This document shows, piece after piece, positions 1 through 6,824 of a DNA stretch of 15,489 bases. The position numbers and the translations under genes were made by a program. This DNA is from Spirochaetaceae bacterium (GTDB lineage: Bacteria > Spirochaetota > Spirochaetia > Treponematales > Breznakiellaceae): positions 1 through 15,489 of the forward strand of contig JAISZQ010000043.1 in the NCBI GenBank assembly GCA_031269165.1, given 5' to 3'. A model generated the notes under the pieces. That model saw only the letters and a program-made list of their open reading frames with translations, was not told the origin of the DNA and searched no databases. The stretch's first letter is position 1; the number at the start of each line of letters is the position of its first letter.

Positions 1-1205
1 TGATCGCGCAGGTAGTCGATGCGGTAATCGTCGTTGATCGAGCCGTCCGCCTCGACCACGTCTTTCGCGCCGAGGCCGTTCTCCACGATAAACAGCGGCT
101 TCTGGTAGCGGTCGTAGAGGAGATTCAACGTGTAGCGCAGTCCCAGCGGGTCAATCTGCCAGCCCCAGTCGGAAGTCTTGAGGTACGGGTTGAGCGTTCC
201 CCCAAACAGATTGCCGGACGTTTTATTGGCGGTGTGGGACGGATCCGTTGAGATCGCCGCCGATAAATAATAGCTGAACGCGATAAAATCAGCGGTTCCT
301 TCGCGCAAAACCGCTTCATCATCTTTCCCCGTTTCAAGCCGAATGTTTTCCCGCGCAAAGAAGCGTTTGATGTATGCGGGATACGAGCCCCGCGCCTGAA
401 CATCGGTAATAAACAGCCACTTCTTGTCAATTTCGTTCTTGGCCAGAACGTCCTCCGGGCGGCACGAATACGGATAGGTGGTAAACGCGGCGACCATCGT
501 ACCGATTTTCGCGCTGGGGCAGATTTGGCGGCACAGTTTGATGGCGGCGGCACTCGCTACCAACTGGTTATGGCAGGCTTGGTACATCAACTGCTGTTTT
601 TGCGCCGGGTCGTCGATGATAAGCCCGCCGCCAAAAACGGGAATATTCAGAATCATGTTCGCTTCGTTAAAGGTGATCCAGTATTTGACCTTTTCCCGGT
701 AATGGGTAAAAATTACGCGGCAGTAACGCTCGAACAGAGCAATCAATTCCCGGCTCGCCCAGCCGTTGAACTTCTTCGTGAGCGCAAGCGGCATCTCGTA
801 ATGGGAGACCGTTACCAGCAGTTCAATGCCGTGCTTGCGGCACTCGTCAAAGAGGCGGTCGTAAAACGCGAGCCCCGCCTCATTTGGCTGCGCGTCGTCC
901 CCGTTGGGAAAGATGCGGCTCCAGTTGATCGATGTACGAAACACCTTGAACCCCATCTCGGCAAAGAGCGCGATGTCCTCTTGGTAGCGGTGATAAAAAT
1001 CAATCGCCTCGCGGGACGGGAAAAACCCTTCCTGCGCTTCGATGTTTTTCCGCAACGCCGACGGGTCAAAAAATTCCGTCAGCCGCCGCTTCCCACCGTG
1101 CAAAATTTCGGCCGTACAAAGTCCCTTTCCGTCCTCCAGATACGCGCCTTCCGCCTGATTAGCGGCAATCGCGCCGCCCCACAAAAACTCTTTTGGAAAA
1201 CTCAT
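1..1205 (-). CDS. bglA: 6-phospho-beta-glucosidase, GH1 (C-terminus beyond left edge)
   Basis: Cytoplasmic glycoside hydrolase family 1 enzyme that splits phosphorylated beta-glucosides (for example cellobiose-6-P or salicin-6-P) delivered by a PTS. Reading from the ATG at 1205, 401 residues are visible. The acid/base Glu181 lies in TFNEAN and the nucleophile Glu375 in IVENGLG. The N-terminus FLWGGAIAANQAEGAY is typical of GH1, and DWGWQIDPLGLR (346-357) is characteristic of the phospho-glucosidase branch. About 75 C-terminal residues, including the usual phosphate-binding loop, lie off the window, so phospho-specificity rests on this motif and on the PTS gene at 4635-6579. The start is fixed by a strong GGAGGGAG Shine-Dalgarno 4 nt upstream. 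A 5-bp hairpin followed by a T-rich stretch lies in the leader (1238-1251). A weak candidate promoter (TTGTGG-16-TACTAT) lies around 1290-1320. Any long ORF on the plus strand here is an antisense shadow. Confidence 0.93.
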   Translation of the reverse strand, partial: MSFPKEFLWGGAIAANQAEGAYLEDGKGLCTAEILHGGKRRLTEFFDPSALRKNIEAQEGFFPSREAIDFYHRYQEDIALFAEMGFKVFRTSINWSRIFPNGDDAQPNEAGLAFYDRLFDECRKHGIELLVTVSHYEMPLALTKKFNGWASRELIALFERYCRVIFTHYREKVKYWITFNEANMILNIPVFGGGLIIDDPAQKQQLMYQACHNQLVASAAAIKLCRQICPSAKIGTMVAAFTTYPYSCRPEDVLAKNEIDKKWLFITDVQARGSYPAYIKRFFARENIRLETGKDDEAVLREGTADFIAFSYYLSAAISTDPSHTANKTSGNLFGGTLNPYLKTSDWGWQIDPLGLRYTLNLLYDRYQKPLFIVENGLGAKDVVEADGSINDDYRIDYLRD

Positions 1206-1220
1206 GTTCTCCCTCCTCAT

Positions 1221-1251
1221 AAAAAAATATTTCTCAAAGGGGAAATCCCCT
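1221..1251 (-). terminator. Possible attenuator hairpin in the bglA leader
   Basis: On the minus strand, AGGGG-ATTT-CCCCT (1251-1238) is followed by TTGAGAAATATTTTTTT and then at once by the bglA Shine-Dalgarno. The 5-bp GC stem with a downstream T-rich tract resembles a weak intrinsic terminator or attenuator. The T tract is imperfect and no antiterminator target was recognised beside it. Confidence 0.3.
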
Positions 1252-1382
1252 CTGGAGAATTAAGAATAGTACATGGAGACTGGAAAATGATAGTAACAGA
1301 ACGCGTGGTCTCCACAACACGACATTCTCCCTGTTCAATGCTCCTATCCATTCGCGCAATACGCGCAAACGTGCGTAAACGC

Positions 1383-1411
1383 TTGACGTTCCCTGCCTTT
1401 CATGGTATCTT
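1383..1411 (+). promoter_or_regulatory. Sigma70-type promoter of the GNAT pair
   Basis: TTGACG (1383-1388), 17 nt, then TATCTT (1406-1411). Transcription would begin near 1418, just before the GGAGG Shine-Dalgarno (1419-1423) of the ORF at 1429. Spacing and hexamers fit the housekeeping consensus well. Confidence 0.55.
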
Positions 1412-1428
1412 TATACACGGAGGAAATT

Positions 1429-1611
1429 ATGGGAACCAAATGGAAATGGAAGCCGGTCCAGCCGACCGAGATTAAAGACATTAACATCATCCGCGAGGTG
1501 ATAGCCCAGATCAGAGAGCCGATACCGCCGGAGGTATACGCACGGATTGAGGAGCGGAACAAGCATCTCAGAAGAGCATGGAAGACCACCAAGCCCGGCT
1601 GGGAAAAATGA
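1429..1611 (+). CDS. Small basic protein paired with a GNAT enzyme, candidate antitoxin
   Basis: A 60-residue protein not recognised from any named family. It is aromatic and basic at both ends (GTKWKWKP at the start, KTTKPGWEK at the end) and has an amphipathic, charged middle (residues 14-50). No DNA-binding fold is obvious. The start is ATG 1429, preceded by GGAGG 5 nt upstream; a further in-frame upstream ATG at 1402 falls inside the promoter and is rejected. Its stop overlaps the start of the acetyltransferase gene (ATGA at 1608-1611), so the two are translationally coupled. A short upstream gene coupled to a GNAT gene is the arrangement seen in TacA-TacT type toxin-antitoxin pairs, but here the first protein is not a visible ribbon-helix-helix protein. 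The antitoxin role is inference from context. Confidence 0.7.
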   Translation: MGTKWKWKPVQPTEIKDINIIREVIAQIREPIPPEVYARIEERNKHLRRAWKTTKPGWEK

Positions 1612-2168
1612 GTGCGCCGATTGTCATTACCGAAAAAAACGGCGACCGTTATTTCCGTCTGAAACGACTGACAGCGGATGCTCCGGTGGGGGCGTTCCGT
1701 TGCGCCGTTCCCGAATACGCCGCCTACCTGCGGGAGGAAGCGCTCCGCACCCAGACCGACCATGTTGCCGTTACGTGGCTCTTGCGGGAGGAAACAGACG
1801 GGGAGATTGGAGCGTATATGTCGCTCATTGCTGACGCGGTGAAGTTGTCCAACGCCGAAAAAGAACTGCATAAACTGCACTACCCCTTCAAAACCATTCC
1901 CGCCCTGAAAATCGCTAAACTGGCGGTTGCTGAAACATTCCGGCAAAAATACCGGGGGCTGGGTACGTATATGATCTTTCAAGCCGGAATAGTTGCCTAT
2001 GACAATATCAACCCCTGTTGCGCCGCCCGCTTTCTCACTGTGGACGCGGATATTGAGCATGACGCGGGTGTGCTGGCCTTTTACCAAAAGAACGGCTTTG
2101 TCCCCAACATCGAGTTTTCCGGCAAACGCCGTAAAACCATCAGCATGAGGCTGGATCTGTACCGTTAA
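1608..2168 (+). CDS. GNAT-family N-acetyltransferase, candidate TacT-like toxin
   Basis: A 186-residue GNAT fold protein that should use acetyl-CoA. The core strand KIAKLAVAE (101-109) leads into the acetyl-CoA pyrophosphate loop KYRGLG (114-119), where Lys replaces the usual Gln/Arg. The C-terminal strand RFLTVDAD (141-148) is followed by GVLAFYQKNGFVPN (154-167), with Tyr159 at the position of the general acid Tyr in GNATs. The FYQKNGFVP block resembles tRNA-acetylating GNAT toxins of the TacT type. The start is the ATG in the ATGA overlap with the small upstream ORF; an in-frame ATG at 1578 inside that ORF has no Shine-Dalgarno. No terminator is visible after the stop; palindromic repeats begin at 2235. 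The GNAT call is firm, while the toxin role is inferred from gene pairing and is not proven. Confidence 0.85.
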   Translation: MSAPIVITEKNGDRYFRLKRLTADAPVGAFRCAVPEYAAYLREEALRTQTDHVAVTWLLREETDGEIGAYMSLIADAVKLSNAEKELHKLHYPFKTIPALKIAKLAVAETFRQKYRGLGTYMIFQAGIVAYDNINPCCAARFLTVDADIEHDAGVLAFYQKNGFVPNIEFSGKRRKTISMRLDLYR

Positions 2169-2234
2169 CCCGTTCATACTTCTCCCTTATTGACCACTTC
2201 TTGTCTTTTATCTCTCGTTCCACTCACCGCCCCC

Positions 2235-2316
2235 GTCATTGCGAGCGGAGCAATCCAGCGGGCCTCCCCCGTCTGGATTGCTCGTCGTCGGCAATCTGCC
2301 GCCTCCTCGCAATGAC
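2235..2316. repeat. Palindromic repeat, copy 1
   Basis: Left arm GTCATTGCGAGCGGAGCAATCCAG, a short spacer, then right arm CTGGATTGCTCG...GCAATGAC. The right arm carries an extra GTCGTCGGCAATCTGCC segment. It is the first copy of the family that fills most gaps in this window. No open reading frame of its own and no transposase, so it is a non-autonomous (MITE-like) element or REP-like repeat. Confidence 0.85.
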
Positions 2317-2336
2317 GGACCCGTTTACTGCCCCTC

Positions 2337-2440
2337 GTCATTGCGAGCGAGCCGCTCGTGAGAGCGGGCGAAGGAGTTTGCGGCGGGCGTAGCCCGCTTA
2401 TCGCAAACTCCACGACTGTTTCTCTGGATTGCTTCGTCGC
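2337..2440. repeat. Palindromic repeat, copy 2, with a nested palindrome
   Basis: Left arm GTCATTGCGAGCGAG begins at 2337 and the right arm CTGGATTGCTTCGTCGCC ends near 2440, so the terminal GCAATGAC is missing beside the porin stop codon. Between the arms lies a separate perfect inverted repeat (2373-2411). Confidence 0.75.
2373..2411. repeat. 39-bp nested inverted repeat
   Basis: GGAGTTTGCG is followed by GCGGGC-GTA-GCCCGC, TTAT, and CGCAAACTCC. The outer 10-bp and inner 6-bp stems are both perfect, giving a long hairpin on either strand. It lies about 40 bp downstream of the porin gene and could end or stabilise its transcript, although no T run follows. Confidence 0.75.
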
Positions 2441-2448
2441 CTCATCCC

Positions 2449-3834
2449 TCAGAAGAAAATGTACTGAAAGATAATCGGGACACTGATAACAATACCGTGT
2501 TCGTTATCGGCGTTATCCGTGTAAGGAAGAGCGGCCCCCACTCCGGCTTTTATGTATTTTGCGACACCCAGATCTTTCTGAAACCAGATGCCGGCACCCA
2601 AGCGGGTGTAACCGGCTTTGTCTTCAGTTCCGCCAACTTTGTTGTCGCTTTGCAGCTCAAAGCCAAAATCCCCGCCTATGGTACAAACACCGAGATTATA
2701 AGACGGCGAAAGGTGGGCGTTGAGATTAATGCCGTTTTCCGCATCCTGCGCGGACGATGCCCCGGAGGGAGTAACCTTGTATTTCCCTCCAAAAGCGCCG
2801 TCAACTCTCCCTTCAATGGTATAGCTACCCTTGCCAAAACCGCCGCCGTTGTACTGCGCCCCAAGAGCGAGAACGACACCTCTCGCGTAATCGGACCGGA
2901 CATCGCCATGGTCGGTGTACGTGCCGTCTGTGGGAAGATAGTACTTACCGCCCACATCAAGGGTGAGCCCTTGTACACCGGTATAAGCAAACGCCGCCTC
3001 AACACGCGAATTGGGCGCGCCGCCAACATAATCCTCCAGTTTCCATTCTCCGGCGTTAACAACCCCGTTCTTGACCCCGACATACTGCGCCCGGACGAGG
3101 CCGACTCCCTCAATTGCATAACCGGCCGTAGCCTGGGCATTGCCCCACACGTATTCCGCCGCCGTCTGCTTGTCTCCCCACGGGAACGTATTCGCGCCGG
3201 AAACCGCCTGTCCCATACTTGGCAGATTAAGGCCGAGCGTCAGACCTTTTATGGGCGTCAGAAACAACAAAACCCCCTTTTCGGCCTTCCCCGAATTCCC
3301 ATCGACAGTAATAGATGTCTCGTACCCCGCATTAGCGGAGGTATTTTCACTGGAAAGGAACCGGGTGAAAATATTGTCCTCCCCCTTTTCCGGCAATACA
3401 AAGGTGCTGAAATCCGTACCGCCGACTTTTCCGCCCAATGTTCCGTCAATATATTTGCCGAATTTCATTGAAACAAAGCCGAACGGTTTGACATACGCAT
3501 AACCGTTATTGCCCACCGCGATGCCCGTCTTGTCAAACTGCACGTCGGCATGAACGCCAATCGTTTCGGATCCGGCGTTTACCGTCAATCCAAGACTGGG
3601 ATACTGAAAACCCCAGCTCGCGCCAAGTCCGGTATATGTCTGGGCGGCCGTTTTATTGCCGGAGGCGTCCTTGCTTTCGCCCGCGTACTGGATTGGCGTA
3701 AAAGCGCCCTTGCCATAACCGCTGACCGTCACCGACCAGTCGGGAGGCGGCGGCCCGTCCTGCGCGTAAAGCCCGTAGACCGTCACTAAAACCGACAGAA
3801 CAACACTGATTCTTTTCATAATAAACCGTTTCAT
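2449..3834 (-). CDS. Treponemal-type outer-membrane beta-barrel protein (putative porin)
   Basis: A 461-residue secreted protein. Residues 1-25 form a signal peptide (MKRFIMKRIS, then a hydrophobic stretch ending YGLYA before QDG). The rest is rich in Gly, Tyr and alternating polar/hydrophobic residues, as in transmembrane beta-strands, with a C-terminal aromatic strand ending IIFQYIFF; a final Phe is the usual signal for outer-membrane assembly. The start is the first ATG, 7 nt after AGGAGA; a second ATG (residue 6) would also leave a signal peptide. It lies between the bgl-type PTS gene and the 6-phospho-beta-glucosidase, all on the same strand, so it may be the sugar porin of that pathway, as BglH is in enteric bacteria. 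That role is inference. An inverted repeat lies in its leader at 3858-3895. Large ORFs in other frames here are shadows. Confidence 0.88.
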   Translation of the reverse strand: MKRFIMKRISVVLSVLVTVYGLYAQDGPPPPDWSVTVSGYGKGAFTPIQYAGESKDASGNKTAAQTYTGLGASWGFQYPSLGLTVNAGSETIGVHADVQFDKTGIAVGNNGYAYVKPFGFVSMKFGKYIDGTLGGKVGGTDFSTFVLPEKGEDNIFTRFLSSENTSANAGYETSITVDGNSGKAEKGVLLFLTPIKGLTLGLNLPSMGQAVSGANTFPWGDKQTAAEYVWGNAQATAGYAIEGVGLVRAQYVGVKNGVVNAGEWKLEDYVGGAPNSRVEAAFAYTGVQGLTLDVGGKYYLPTDGTYTDHGDVRSDYARGVVLALGAQYNGGGFGKGSYTIEGRVDGAFGGKYKVTPSGASSAQDAENGINLNAHLSPSYNLGVCTIGGDFGFELQSDNKVGGTEDKAGYTRLGAGIWFQKDLGVAKYIKAGVGAALPYTDNADNEHGIVISVPIIFQYIFF

Positions 3835-3857
3835 ATAAATTCTCCTTAAAAGTTTTT

Positions 3858-3895
3858 GTTATGCGTTGATTTTCAGTTTTCCGCTGTCGCATAAC
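3858..3895 (-). promoter_or_regulatory. Inverted repeat in the porin leader (possible operator or hairpin)
   Basis: GTTATGCG (3858-3865) and CGCATAAC (3888-3895) form a perfect 8-bp inverted repeat separated by 22 nt, ending 23 nt upstream of the porin ATG and next to its Shine-Dalgarno. It could be an operator with half-sites about three turns apart (30 bp centre to centre), or a leader hairpin. On the plus strand it is followed by nine T, so it could also act as a weak terminator in that direction. No clear promoter hexamers for the porin were found. Confidence 0.4.
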
Positions 3896-3994
3896 TTTTT
3901 TTTCTACCCGTATACGCCGTATGCGCCCGAATCCCGCATACCGAATATCCGCCGGATTTAAGCATTCGCCTCGCTTCTCTCGCCTATTATCCCA

Positions 3995-4023
3995 TTGCCT
4001 TTTCCCTCCTTTTATGCTATACT
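3995..4023 (+). promoter_or_regulatory. Sigma70-type promoter giving a leaderless transcript
   Basis: TTGCCT (3995-4000), 17 nt, TATACT (4018-4023). The ATG of the downstream gene begins 8 nt after the last base of the -10 box, where +1 is expected, and there is no Shine-Dalgarno. The mRNA should therefore start at or within a base of the start codon. Confidence 0.65.
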
Positions 4024-4030
4024 TTTCCTT

Positions 4031-4330
4031 ATGTACGCAGAACAAACTGTCGAGATACCCCCCAGCCGCCGATTGACCATTGACGTACCGCCCGAAGTTC
4101 CGGCGGGGCGGGTCGTGCTTGAGTTCAGGCCCGTAGCGGCGGAACCGAAACCCGCCGCCGGGAAATCCTGCCCCATTTGCGCCATATACGCCGATCCCGT
4201 TACCGGGGAGCCTCGCTTCAATGCCGGGACCATCGCCGCGTTTGAGGAGGGCGACGCCATGGAGCGGGGAGAGATTCCGGCGAACCGCTACCATTCCGTT
4301 GACGAAATTTGGAAAGAACTGGGGTTGTGA
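4031..4330 (+). CDS. Putative antitoxin of the YafQ-type toxin
   Basis: A 99-residue protein. Residues 1-36 form a probable beta-rich module (VEIPPSRRLTIDVPPEVPAG). A Pro/Ala/Lys linker leads to CPIC (47-50), and the acidic tail (68-99) ends YHSVDEIWKELGL, which would suit binding and neutralising a toxin. It is not the DinJ/RelB ribbon-helix-helix protein that normally accompanies YafQ, and I do not recognise the family. The start is ATG 4031 because the promoter places +1 there. An in-frame ATG at 3995 overlaps the -35 box and is rejected. The toxin gene follows 3 nt after the stop. The CPIC pair is a possible metal site or a chance pair. Antitoxin function is inferred from pairing and gene order. 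Confidence 0.8.
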   Translation: MYAEQTVEIPPSRRLTIDVPPEVPAGRVVLEFRPVAAEPKPAAGKSCPICAIYADPVTGEPRFNAGTIAAFEEGDAMERGEIPANRYHSVDEIWKELGL

Positions 4331-4333
4331 GCC

Positions 4334-4606
4334 ATGCTTGAGCCTATCCTCACCAACAGGTTCAAAAAAGAACTTACGCTGATGAAACGGCGTGGCAAGA
4401 ACATAGCCGATTTGAAGGCGGTGATGGAGTGTATTCAGGATGAACAACCGCTTCCGCCCGCGCTCCGCAACCATCCGCTCCACGGCGAATACACGGGCAA
4501 GCAGGAATGCCATATCGAAGACGATTGGCTGTTGATTTACAAAGTGAGACCGGAAGCCGGTTCCGTTACCTTCTATCGTACCGGCTCCCACGCCGATTCG
4601 TTCTGA
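4334..4606 (+). CDS. yafQ: YafQ-family toxin, RelE superfamily mRNA interferase
   Basis: A 90-residue toxin of the RelE/YafQ type, which cleaves mRNA at the ribosome. Expected active-site residues are present: His47 and His50 in NHPLHG, His60 in ECHIEDDW, Asp64 and Trp65, His86 and Phe90 in the terminal GSHADSF. The length matches YafQ (about 90 residues), and the block HIEDDWLLIYKV is the family's most recognisable stretch. It begins 3 nt after the antitoxin stop without its own clear Shine-Dalgarno, so it is probably translated by coupling. It ends 28 nt from the convergent end of the PTS gene, with no terminator visible between. No catalytic residue is missing, so the toxin should be active. 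Confidence 0.92.
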   Translation: MLEPILTNRFKKELTLMKRRGKNIADLKAVMECIQDEQPLPPALRNHPLHGEYTGKQECHIEDDWLLIYKVRPEAGSVTFYRTGSHADSF

Positions 4607-4634
4607 TCTGCTCATCTTCCCATTTCCTTTTCCA

Positions 4635-6579
4635 TCATTCCACGTAGAGAATCACATCGCCCACGTTGCAATCCCCGGTTTTCGCTTGGGTGATGGCCTC
4701 GTAGTCGCCTGAGTTGGTGATAACAACCTGCGTCTCAAGGTTGAATCCGGCCCGCGCGATGATGTCTTTGTCGTATTCGAGAATGAGTTGGCCCGCTTTG
4801 ACCGCCTCGCCGTCCTTCACGTGGGTCGTAAAGCCCTTGCCGCCCAGCTTCACCGTGTCGATGCCGCAGTGGATGAGTGTTTCCACGCCGTCGGGGGACT
4901 TGATGTTGATCGCGTGCTTCGTGTCGAAGACCATCTCGACCGTCCCATCAAACGGCGCGTAGATTTTCCCGCCCAGCGGCATAAAGCACACGCCTTTCCC
5001 GACCGCTTCCTGCCGGTGAGCGGGATCGGCGGACTGGGTGATGGGGAGAACGCGGCCCTTTACCGGGGCGTAGACTTTCTTCGCCGCCGCAATGTTGACC
5101 TTTGACGTGTCGATGACGACCTCTTCCGCCGTTTGCAATTCCGCCGCGTCGGGCTTGTAGGTGAAGTAGACTAAAATGAAGGCCCCGACGATGCCGAGAA
5201 CGCTTGCCCCCGCGCCAATCAGGAAGTTCATCGTGGACCCGGCAAAACCCGGGATAAAATATCCGGCCAGGGCAAAAACGCCCGAACCGGCAAGCTGTCC
5301 CGCGATGCCGTGTCCGTCCGAGATGAAGTTTCCCGCAAAGGCGGCCAGAGCGCAACTGACCGCGCCGGATATACAGGCCATGATAAAGGGCGTTTTCTTC
5401 GGAAGCGTAAACCCGTAGATGATGGGTTCCGTGATGCCGACAATACCGCTGAAACCCGCAGCGATACCGGCGGATCTGCGTTCCTTGTTTTTGGTCTTGA
5501 CCACCATAGCGAAAATCGCGCCGACCTGCGTAAGAGCGGCGATCTGGGTGTAGGGGTATGTCGTTATGACATTGGCCTGCCAGACCGGGTTGACCTGCAA
5601 CATCTCTATAATGGCAAGCGCGACGATTGCCCAGTGAAGCCCGAAAATCACGAGCACCTGCATAAAGCCGCCGAGGATAAGGCCCAAAAGTATCGCCCCG
5701 ATGTATTGAATGGCGAGGAGTTGTCTTACGCCCATCTGGATTCCCAGACCGGTGGCGCCAAAAACAGGCCCCACCACAAAGAACGTAAGCGGAATCATAA
5801 CCAGCAAGGTAATAAGGGGCGCAAAGAAACTTTTGACCGTCGATGGCAGAACCGCCCGCACTTTCCGGTACAGTTTGCTTGCCCCGTAAACCGCTATGAT
5901 TGACGGAAGGATCGTCCCCGAATAGCGCATCATGACCAGAATGTCCATGCCAAAGATTTTTTCAACACCCCACGGGCCAAACGGATAATGTTCGACAATG
6001 GTCGGATACACCAGTGCGCCGCCGATAATCATGCCGATAGTGGGGTTCAGTCCGAATTTGTTCGCCGCCGACATGGCGGTAAAAATCGGGAAAAAATATA
6101 ACAGTGTATCCCCTGCGGCATCAAGGATCACATAGGACATATCGCCGGAAGCCGCCCAAGCGGGAAAGATCATACCAAGAATAGCAATGATAGCCTTGAT
6201 AAGCCCTACGCCCATCAAGCCCGGTATGATCGGTCCGAACACGCCGGAAATCGTTCCGATCAGCATATTGCCGAGGGATTGCTTCTCTACGGAGACCCCC
6301 CCCCCCTCCCAAGTCACCTTCGCCGGTGGGAACACCTCTCTTTTCAAGCTCCTCGAAGACCTCGCGTACATCGTTCCCGATGACCACCTGGTACAATCCG
6401 CCCGCCCTGACCACGCTCACCACGCCCGCAGTTTCCCTCACCGCGTCGTCGTTTGCCCTTGCGCTGTCAACCAGCGTGAACCGAAGCCGTGTTATGCAGT
6501 GGACAACACTCTTCACGTTCTCCTTGCCGCCCACGCCGTCCAACACGCCCTGGGCCGTCTTTCCAAAATCCTTTGCCAT
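4635..6579 (-). CDS. bglF: Beta-glucoside PTS permease EIIBCA, frameshifted at a G run
   Basis: Membrane permease that imports and phosphorylates beta-glucosides. IIB domain: residues 1-90, phosphocysteine Cys28 in VVHCITRLRF. IIC: about 105-450, multi-spanning, with GITEPIIYGF. IIA: about 490-647, His555 in TKHAI and phospho-acceptor His570 in TLIHCGIDTVKL. The start MAKDFGK at 6579 lies 7 nt after GAGGAG and matches the usual bgl permease start; ATG 6585 is too close to that site. As written, the gene is not one frame. At 11 consecutive G (plus-strand C, 6296-6306), near residue 92 in the IIB-IIC linker, the IIB frame runs on to a stop at 6121, while IIC-IIA is in the next frame. Ten or 13 G would give a 647- or 648-residue protein, a normal bgl permease length. 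It may be phase variable, a pseudogene, or a base-call error. The leader carries a RAT (6757-6788) and a promoter (6796-6824). Confidence 0.9.
6296..6306 (-). repeat. Homopolymeric G tract (11 G on the coding strand)
   Basis: Eleven consecutive C on the plus strand, so eleven G in the PTS coding strand, followed on the plus strand by T and CCC. It is placed exactly between the IIB and IIC domains, where a few extra Gly are tolerated. Loss of one G, or gain of two, restores the frame. G/C runs of this length are typical slipped-strand phase-variation sites in other bacteria, including treponemes. Confidence 0.9.
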
Positions 6580-6756
6580 TTTCATACTCCTCAAATTTAT
6601 ATTTACGTCCCGGTTCCCCGGTCCGCAGTTTCCCAAAACAGGACCCCTGTCTCCCAACGGGGATAGACAAGGCGGGCCTCAGCGGAGAAGATACTCCTAT
6701 TGTGTTCGTGAATATTCGTCATCCACACTACCCGTTATTGTCCATGTTCATAAACA

Positions 6757-6788
6757 GGTAATGCCCGGTATTGCGCCGGTAACAATCC
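6757..6788 (-). promoter_or_regulatory. RAT, target of a BglG/LicT-type antiterminator
   Basis: On the minus strand the element opens GGATTGTTACCG and closes CCGGGCATTACC, separated by GCGCAATA. This matches the two-part RAT consensus (GGATTGTTACTG... and ...GGCAAAACC) bound by BglG/LicT/SacY proteins, with the CCGG pair forming the inner stem. It starts at about +2 of the predicted transcript and about 178 nt before the PTS start. A well-formed overlapping terminator with a T run was not found; the 3' half could pair only imperfectly with sequence around 6731-6746. The regulator gene is not in the window. Confidence 0.72.
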
Positions 6789-6795
6789 TACGTAC

Positions 6796-6824
6796 AGTAT
6801 CCACCCTATTTTTACGCTTGTCAA
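6796..6824 (-). promoter_or_regulatory. Promoter of the PTS gene
   Basis: On the minus strand, TTGACA (6824-6819), 17 nt, GATACT (6801-6796). Upstream lie runs of A (6831-6890) that could act as an UP element. The predicted start near 6789 puts the RAT at the very 5' end of the mRNA. The -35 box is the last six bases of a composite repeat that recurs at 7818-7944. Confidence 0.7.

Noticed and set aside
525..1475. 316-codon open frame on the plus strand
   Set aside because: It is antisense to the conserved 6-phospho-beta-glucosidase, has no Shine-Dalgarno or family match, and is explained by the codon bias of the real gene.
1344..2177. 277-codon open frame on the minus strand
   Set aside because: It is antisense to the GNAT gene and its partner, both of which have start signals and motifs.
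2497..3471. 324-codon open frame on the plus strand
   Set aside because: It is antisense to the porin gene, which has a signal peptide, Shine-Dalgarno and C-terminal Phe.
3653..4615. 320-codon open frame on the minus strand
   Set aside because: It runs through the YafQ pair in antisense and into the porin in the wrong frame; its end translates porin codons out of frame.
6310..6371. Separate start of the PTS IIC-IIA part at 6371
   Set aside because: The first 20 or so codons are out-of-frame IIB coding sequence with no Shine-Dalgarno; the frame is explained by the G-run slip.
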